Assembly: GCF_001602625.1 (NCBI RefSeq)
Contig: NZ_LECR01000020.1
Coordinates: 7,979-29,847 of the forward strand
Source of the DNA: Sodalis-like endosymbiont of Proechinophthirus fluctus
Lineage (GTDB): Bacteria > Pseudomonadota > Gammaproteobacteria > Enterobacterales > Enterobacteriaceae
Reading direction: 5' to 3'
Length of the DNA: 21,869 nucleotides
Shown: piece by piece, positions 17,431 to 21,869 of the stretch
How positions within the stretch are numbered: the stretch's first letter is position 1
Layout of the letters: every line of letters begins with the position of its first letter
Made by a program: the position numbers and the translations under genes
Notes under the pieces: model-generated
Seen by the model: the letters and a program-made list of their open reading frames with translations, nothing else
The model's database searches: none
What the model was told of the DNA's origin: nothing

Positions 17431-18296
17431 CGAATCCGTTTCCCTTCTAGCAATTTATTGACTATATGAGCCATAATAAGTTCCATTTATATGTACATTT
17501 TTCCGACCGGAAATACCAGTGTATTGATATTAGAAATTAAAGATCCATTTAGCATTGCTAGTAAATAAGGAAAATCAATGTCGTCTAGACCACGGAAGTG
17601 AATAAATACAAAGCCTTCGTCTAGCGACAGGATCGTCTTGGCGGTGAACAGATTGGAGGTATCCATCGTCGATACCCCCGCTGAAAGTTGATATGGGTAC
17701 GGGAAAATTGCTGTGTGATAGAATTGATATAGTCTTCCATGGATCGCACTATGGAATCCATGATCGCTTTACAGGAGCGGCTACGCTTGTTAGTATCGCG
17801 CACCAATTTCTGGATTCACTCTAGATTGACTATTGGCACTACCCTCACCGGAAAATCCACATGCCGTGCGACGTCATTATACTCGGTCACAGCGGCGCTG
17901 TTCAGCCCTTCGTAGAACAGGACATTGGTAGGCTCCGGCAGGAGCTTTCAAAGGTGCCGGAGACCTGATTATGGAGAACCGCTTCGTCTATAGGTATGCA
18001 AATATTTGCGCGGCCTGCCCGCGTCCGTTTTCGCCATAGTGATAAACGTTCTCTACAACAGGAAGTTATTCGCATCTGGGCCGAAATAACTTACGTGCTA
18101 GCCTAAATCGCGCGCTTTAAGAGTTGCTATGGCCAATTTCTGGCCGAGTGAAGTGATGAAAGCTATCTCCTTCCAGCAGCTCCGGCGGCGCCAATGTTCA
18201 ACTATTGAAAGATTTTGCGAAAAGCCCCAGGCTGGTGGTCTTGGTACCAGCGCTGCTGGAGCCGGTAACCACAATAATAGGATGTTGTGCTGACAT
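17427..18296 (-). pseudogene. prkB: Phosphoribulokinase-like protein PrkB, dead
   Basis: From ATG (18294-18296) to TAA (17427-17429) the span is 870 bp, exactly the length of the E. coli 289-codon gene, but the frame is broken. The start QHPIIVVTGSSSAGTKTTSL carries an altered P-loop (E. coli GSSGAGTTTTSL). Later pieces are KEIAFITSLGQKL, AIMDSIVRSMEDYINSI, TQQFSRTHINFQR, SLDEGFVFIHFRGLDDIDFP and LLAMLNGSLISNINTLVFP, then a TAA, MELIM and LLEGKRIR. Related to phosphoribulokinase/uridine kinase by family, it has no established substrate in enterobacteria. It lies downstream of yheU on the same strand, as in E. coli. The equal length suggests balanced small indels. Confidence 0.92.
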
Positions 18297-18473
18297 GATG
18301 AGACCTTAATCAGAGTTGATATCTCTGTCAGATAAAGTTGAGCGGGCAAAGGTTATTGTTATCATGTTTGGGGCCGCAGGGTCACCATCGCGAGACTTGC
18401 TAGTTTTCGCCATGCTGACGCCGGGCTGGGCGACCTGGCGCAGTGGTGGCAGGGCAGAACTGCATCGGTGCTG

Positions 18474-18693
18474 TTAATCGCGGAGGAACTGAGCCGCGTG
18501 GCATGATGTTAATACTTTCGTGCAGTTCCGACAACACCAGCACCGCTTCGCCGGATTGTACCAGGTGTAAATCCGCTACCTTTCGCTGCAGGCTTTATTC
18601 CTGCTTGCTATAATCCGTGCCTTCGCTCAGCACAAAAGATTTGATCAGATTATACAGCGTGGTGGGATTGATCTGCTCCCAGAGAATGATTAT
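18474..18693 (-). pseudogene. yheU: YheU, small conserved protein, dead
   Basis: The minus strand encodes IIILWEQINPTTLYNLIKSF, VLSEGTDYSKQE, a TAA, then [30 protein letters not shown] and, after a frameshift, AQFLRD-stop. This matches E. coli YheU (72 residues: [38 protein letters not shown]). The first codon is ATA where ATG is expected. The length (220 bp) is that of the intact gene. The function of YheU is unknown. It sits just upstream of prkB on the same strand. Confidence 0.88.
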
Positions 18694-18826
18694 TCTCGGC
18701 GTTTCTCCAGAGTGGTTATCGGGGAAATAATGGCGTGACGAAATATCACCGACAATTCGCTTGCTGAATCGGCATCGTGCTGTTAATTGCATAAGCGTCA
18801 TTGTCAGGAGAAATAGTGCGGGATAT

Positions 18827-19448
18827 ATGGAAATGGGTCTGTTTTTATCGATGCTGATTTTTCTCTGGGTTGCTGCTTATTACTCCTTATTCTAATAACA
18901 TGTTGCCTACGGCCTTGGCCTCCCGTTTCTGTTTTTGGTGTTCCATACTGCTGATGCTCGGCATGCAGTATGTGTTATTGCTGGTGGCTTGCGGCGTCAG
19001 AAGTTTCATTACACTCTATTCCTCCCTGCACTTTACGCTAAAATTCGCCGGCAGCTTCCACTATCTGTTGTGGTTTTCGTGGAAAATCGTCACCGCTTAT
19101 GAAAAGCTGCGTATCGCTATGCCGCCACGGCCAGTACCATTTTATCAGGACGACCTGCTATAATTTTTCAATCCGAAAGCCTGGTTGACGGCTATCAGCG
19201 TAGTGGCAAGCTTTAGCCTGACTAGGGAAGCGTACCCGGATCTGGTGATAGCGATAAGCATCGTCATCGCCGCTGTCAATGTTGTTATTGTATCCGGCGC
19301 CATCTAGCTGGTCTTTGGTACAGTGATCGGTCGGCTGCTGAAAGGGATGGCGCCCAGGTCTAGGCGCTGTTCAATCTGGCCGTGGGGCTACTATCCGCGG
19401 CCTCTGCGTGCTGCTGATTTGGCGCTGAGCATTATTATTCTGCGCTAA
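18827..19448 (+). pseudogene. LysE/RhtB-family amino-acid exporter, dead
   Basis: The + strand shows a start MEMGLFLSMLIFLWVAA, then in a second frame ITPYSNNMLPTALASRF, MLGMQYVLLLVACGVRSFIT, KFAGSFHYLLWFSWKIVTA and, after a stop, FNPKAWLTAISVVASFSLTR. The PKAW block and the hydrophobic pattern (five or six helices, about 200 residues) fit the LysE/RhtB translocators that export amino acids such as threonine, homoserine or cysteine. The last part shows ALFNLAVGLLSAAS before TAA at 19446-19448. It occupies the place where E. coli carries yheT, and its 3' end overlaps the yheS end convergently by a few bases. The exact family member cannot be told. Confidence 0.75.
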
Positions 19449-20483
19449 ATGCTTGCGACAGCATTTAAAACTGTTCCTAAGCTTCCAGCCAGCCTAGTTC
19501 CGATTCCTCCAGCACCGATTTCAGTTTTCCTTGCCGCTGTAGACATTCTTTCAGTTCGCTTTTGCAGGCACTCTCGTACATTGCGCTGTCGTCCAGCCGG
19601 CCTTCCGACTCTGCCAGCTCCGCCTCAAGCGTAGCTAACTGCTGTTCATAGCGGCCGATGGCCTGACGCATCGGCTGAGTCTCTTTGTAAAATTCCGCCT
19701 CGCCGTAGCTTCTGATTTTTGCGCGTGGGCGCTGAAATTCGGCCAGCCACTGCTGATAATTCTCTAGGTCGCCGTCAAAGGCCGAAACCTGGCCGTCATC
19801 ACCAGGTAAAATTCATCGGTGGTAGAAGCAAAGTAGATGGCGATCGTGGGATACGGACCACAAGCATGCCGGCGAAGTCGACAAGCGCTTCGGTGAGCGT
19901 CTGTCGCATATCCATGTCCAGCTGGTTGGTGGGTGGTTTATCAAGCAACAACAGATCAAAGAGATATCAGAGAGGCACAGCAGGGCTTGCGCGAGATTAA
20001 GGTGCATGCGCCGGCTGCCAGAGAAAAGTGCACTGTTTGCGTCAACTACGGCTGGCTGAAACCCAGACCACTCAGAAGGCTTTCAGCGCGCGCGAGAATG
20101 ATCTAAGCGTCGATTGTGTCCAGTTTACCGTGTAGCGTTATGGTATGGCCATCTTTTTTTATTGGCAACAAGTAATGCAGATTCGAGCTGACGATATTCC
20201 CGGTCGCCATTAATAACATATTCTAGTGCCGGCCCGTCAAAATAGGGGTTTTCCTGATTAACCTAGGCTATCGCCTAGTTCGCGGGTATGCTAGGCTGGC
20301 GCTGCCAGCGTCGGCGTCGATGCTGAGTTCTTTTTTTCAGCAACATAGCAGCGTGGATTTACCGCAGCCGTTTTTGCCAACCAACTAGACTTTTTTTCAC
20401 GTGTTGATCGTGGTTGTGGCGTTAATCCAGCAGTGTGCGGGTACCGTACTGAGATGAATGTTCAACGAGAAGAAAACAATCAT
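19435..20483 (-). pseudogene. yheS: ABC-F ATPase YheS, internally collapsed
   Basis: YheS is a ribosome-associated ABC-F protein with two ATPase domains (E. coli 637 residues). The start MIVFFSLNIHLS (ATG at 20481-20483) and the first Walker A VGKNGCGKSTLL (about 20351-20380) are followed by LHGKLDTIDA, LSGLGFSQP and MHLNLAQALLCLSD. The sequence then passes straight into the end of the second domain: LLLLDKPPTNQLDMDMRQTL and TEALVDFAGML, then VSHDRHLL, FDGDLENYQQWLAEFQRP and the C-terminal coiled coil RYEQQLATLEAELAESEGRL. About 0.9 kb between the two DEPTNHLDLD repeats is missing. TAG codons replace Trp and Gln codons in several places, and no stretch is translatable as a whole. Confidence 0.92.
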
Positions 20484-20504
20484 AAAGTGCCATCGTTAGA
20501 GTAT

Positions 20505-20963
20505 GTTAATTTGGCATAGTTGAATATCAAATAGTATATATCCCATCCTGAGGACTAGGATTCGGTGGCGAATTAGGCGTTATTCAAGGTTTGTGGCAAC
20601 GCCCCAACGCCCAGCCATGTCACTGTACATGATCTGTATGCACATTATCCGGATTTTTTTATCGATATACCTCACGAACAATAGCTGCTACGCGATAACT
20701 AGGTGATCGTGTTCCAGCGTCCTTTGTACATCTACAGCTGTCCCGAGTTACTCAAGGAGTGACTGGATATCGTGCTGATCCGTGGCTTCGCCAGTGGTGT
20801 CGGCGACGACGCGCTAGCCGGCAAACACTAGCGGTCGATTATCCCTGTCGGCGATACCAAGAGCGCCCATCAGACCATAGGGGTAGATACGGCGGGTATG
20901 CTGCATCCTTTCGCCCTGATTATTAGGCTGTACCGTATGCGCGCTGGCTGTCATTACTGTTGA
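20505..20963 (+). pseudogene. kefG: KefG, ancillary subunit of K+ efflux system, dead
   Basis: One frame carries the whole protein from HPED-stop-DSVAN to YRMRAG without any frameshift: [72 protein letters not shown] and LHPFALIIRLYRM match E. coli KefG in order. It contains six in-frame stops, five TAG and one TGA, at places where E. coli has Gln, Arg, Ala, Glu, Trp and Trp. The start codon position reads GTT (20505). The last 30-40 codons are deleted before kefB. KefG is a flavodoxin-fold NAD(P)H:quinone oxidoreductase-like partner required by the KefB antiporter. It lies immediately upstream of kefB, as in E. coli. Confidence 0.92.
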
Positions 20964-20981
20964 CGTCGGAGGGCGAACACC

Positions 20982-21869
20982 ATGGGGAGTAATTCCTCTT
21001 TTCTAATTGCAGTAGTGCTGTTTATTTTCGCCGCCACGGTGGTGGCGGGGTGCCTATCGCGCAGCGGTCAGCATCGGCGCACTTAAGCTATCTGGCAACC
21101 GGCATCGCCATCGGTCTCTGGGTTTTATTCGCGATGTCGACGAGATCCTGCATTTCTCGGAGTTGGGGCTGTGTTTTTGATGTTCATCATCATCGGACTG
21201 GAGCTTTGAACCCCGCTAAGCTCTAGCATTGACGGCATTAAATGTTCGGTGTCGGCGCCGTACAGGTGGCTATCACTACGGCGTTGCTGATGGCAGCGCT
21301 TACCTTCACTATAATGCGCTGGCAGGCGGCGCATATCAGCAGCATCGACCTGGCCATATCCTCAACCGCCATTGCGCTGCAGTTGATGCGCGATAAAGGC
21401 ATGAACCGCAACAAGGGCAAACAATTGGGTTTTTCAGTGTTACTGTTTCAGGGGGTATAGCCGTGATCCCGGAGCTGTCGTTTATTACGTTTATTTCCAA
21501 CGGCGGGGGGTCGGTGGGGGAACCGCGGAATACGGCGATTGGATGAAAATCGGCATCAATATAGCGATGTTTTTCAGTATTCTGGTAGGCGGATACTATC
21601 CTGCTTGCTGCGTCCGCTGTTTTGCCATATCGCCTCTTCGAATATGCGCGAAGTTTTCACCGTTGCCAGCCTGCTGCTGATGCTGAGAGCCGCGCTGTTG
21701 GCAGAAAGCGGGCGCCCCGTCACGAGCTCGAAATCGCCATTGAGCCGGTTAAAAACGGGCTTGCTACTGGTGCTGTTTTTTATTTCGGTAGGTGTCGGTA
21801 TAGCCCTGAATCTCAGCATTTTGTATGTGCATGTGCTGACGGTGCTGGCTGGGATCGCCATACTGGCGG
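20982..21869 (+). pseudogene. kefB: KefB glutathione-gated K+/H+ antiporter, dead, partial
   Basis: The start MGSNSSFLIAVVLFIFAATV (ATG at 20982, GGAGGG upstream) matches KefB. Frames then change: [56 protein letters not shown] then [23 protein letters not shown]-like WMKIGI, REVFTVASLLLMLRAALLAE and FISVGVGIALNLSILYVHV follow the E. coli order. Several frameshifts and a TAG after FQGV (E. coli FQDLAVIP) break it. KefB exports K+ with proton entry to acidify the cytoplasm and protect against electrophiles. The gene continues past the window end, and its C-terminal NAD-binding domain is not visible. Loss together with kefG means the KefGB system is dead. Confidence 0.92.

Noticed and set aside
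19449..20000. Plus-strand open frames at 19449-20000.
   Set aside because: They are antisense to the yheS C-terminal coiled coil and second ATPase remnant.
20505..20963. Amber (TAG) codon reassignment as an explanation for the many in-frame TAGs.
   Set aside because: The intact genes (damX, dam, rpe, trpS, tsgA, pabA, crp) contain no in-frame TAG, and the TAG-bearing genes also carry other stops or deletions. Ordinary pseudogene decay explains them.

Overview
The window looks like a chromosomal segment from a decaying enterobacterial insect symbiont, most like the Sodalis group. The gene order follows the E. coli run aroB-damX-dam-rpe-gph-trpS ... tsgA-ppiA-yhfG-fic-pabA-argD-yhfK-crp-yhfA-prkB-yheU ... 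yheS-kefG-kefB. Most of these genes, however, are broken by stops, frameshifts and deletions. The Sodalis assignment is inferred from synteny, protein similarity and the style of decay recalled from memory; no database search was possible.

Left part (1-4521): the 3' end of aroB, then intact damX, dam and rpe, a gutted gph, and intact trpS. All are on the + strand, as in the enterobacterial dam superoperon. Middle left (4522-8679): an accessory or decayed zone where E. coli carries other genes. It holds a fragment resembling the missing 5' end of gph, a dead MocR/GntR-type PLP-dependent regulator (-), a perfect 18-bp hairpin, an unidentified coding remnant (+) and a dead NiCoT-type nickel/cobalt permease (-).

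Centre (8680-13691): intact tsgA (-), then the + strand series ppiA, yhfG, fic (all dead), pabA (intact) and argD (dead, though a near-consensus promoter sits upstream). Right part (13883-21869): dead yhfK (-), intact crp (-), then dead yhfA (+), prkB (-), yheU (-), a LysE-family exporter (+) where E. coli has yheT, yheS (-), kefG (+) and kefB (+, running off the window end).

Eight genes remain open: aroB (partial), damX, dam, rpe, trpS, tsgA, pabA and crp. Their roles are aromatic and folate precursors, DNA methylation, division, the pentose phosphate pathway, tRNA charging and global cAMP control. Lost functions include glutathione-gated K+ efflux (kefGB), arginine/lysine transamination (argD), Fic/YhfG, periplasmic PPIase and nickel uptake. 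I found no CRISPR array, rRNA, tRNA, intact mobile element or convincing new gene system. The most interesting signals concern how the genes died: a displaced gph fragment, collapse between duplicated ATPase domains, recurrent short tandem duplications, perfect hairpins in dead genes, and an excess of TAG among the nonsense codons.
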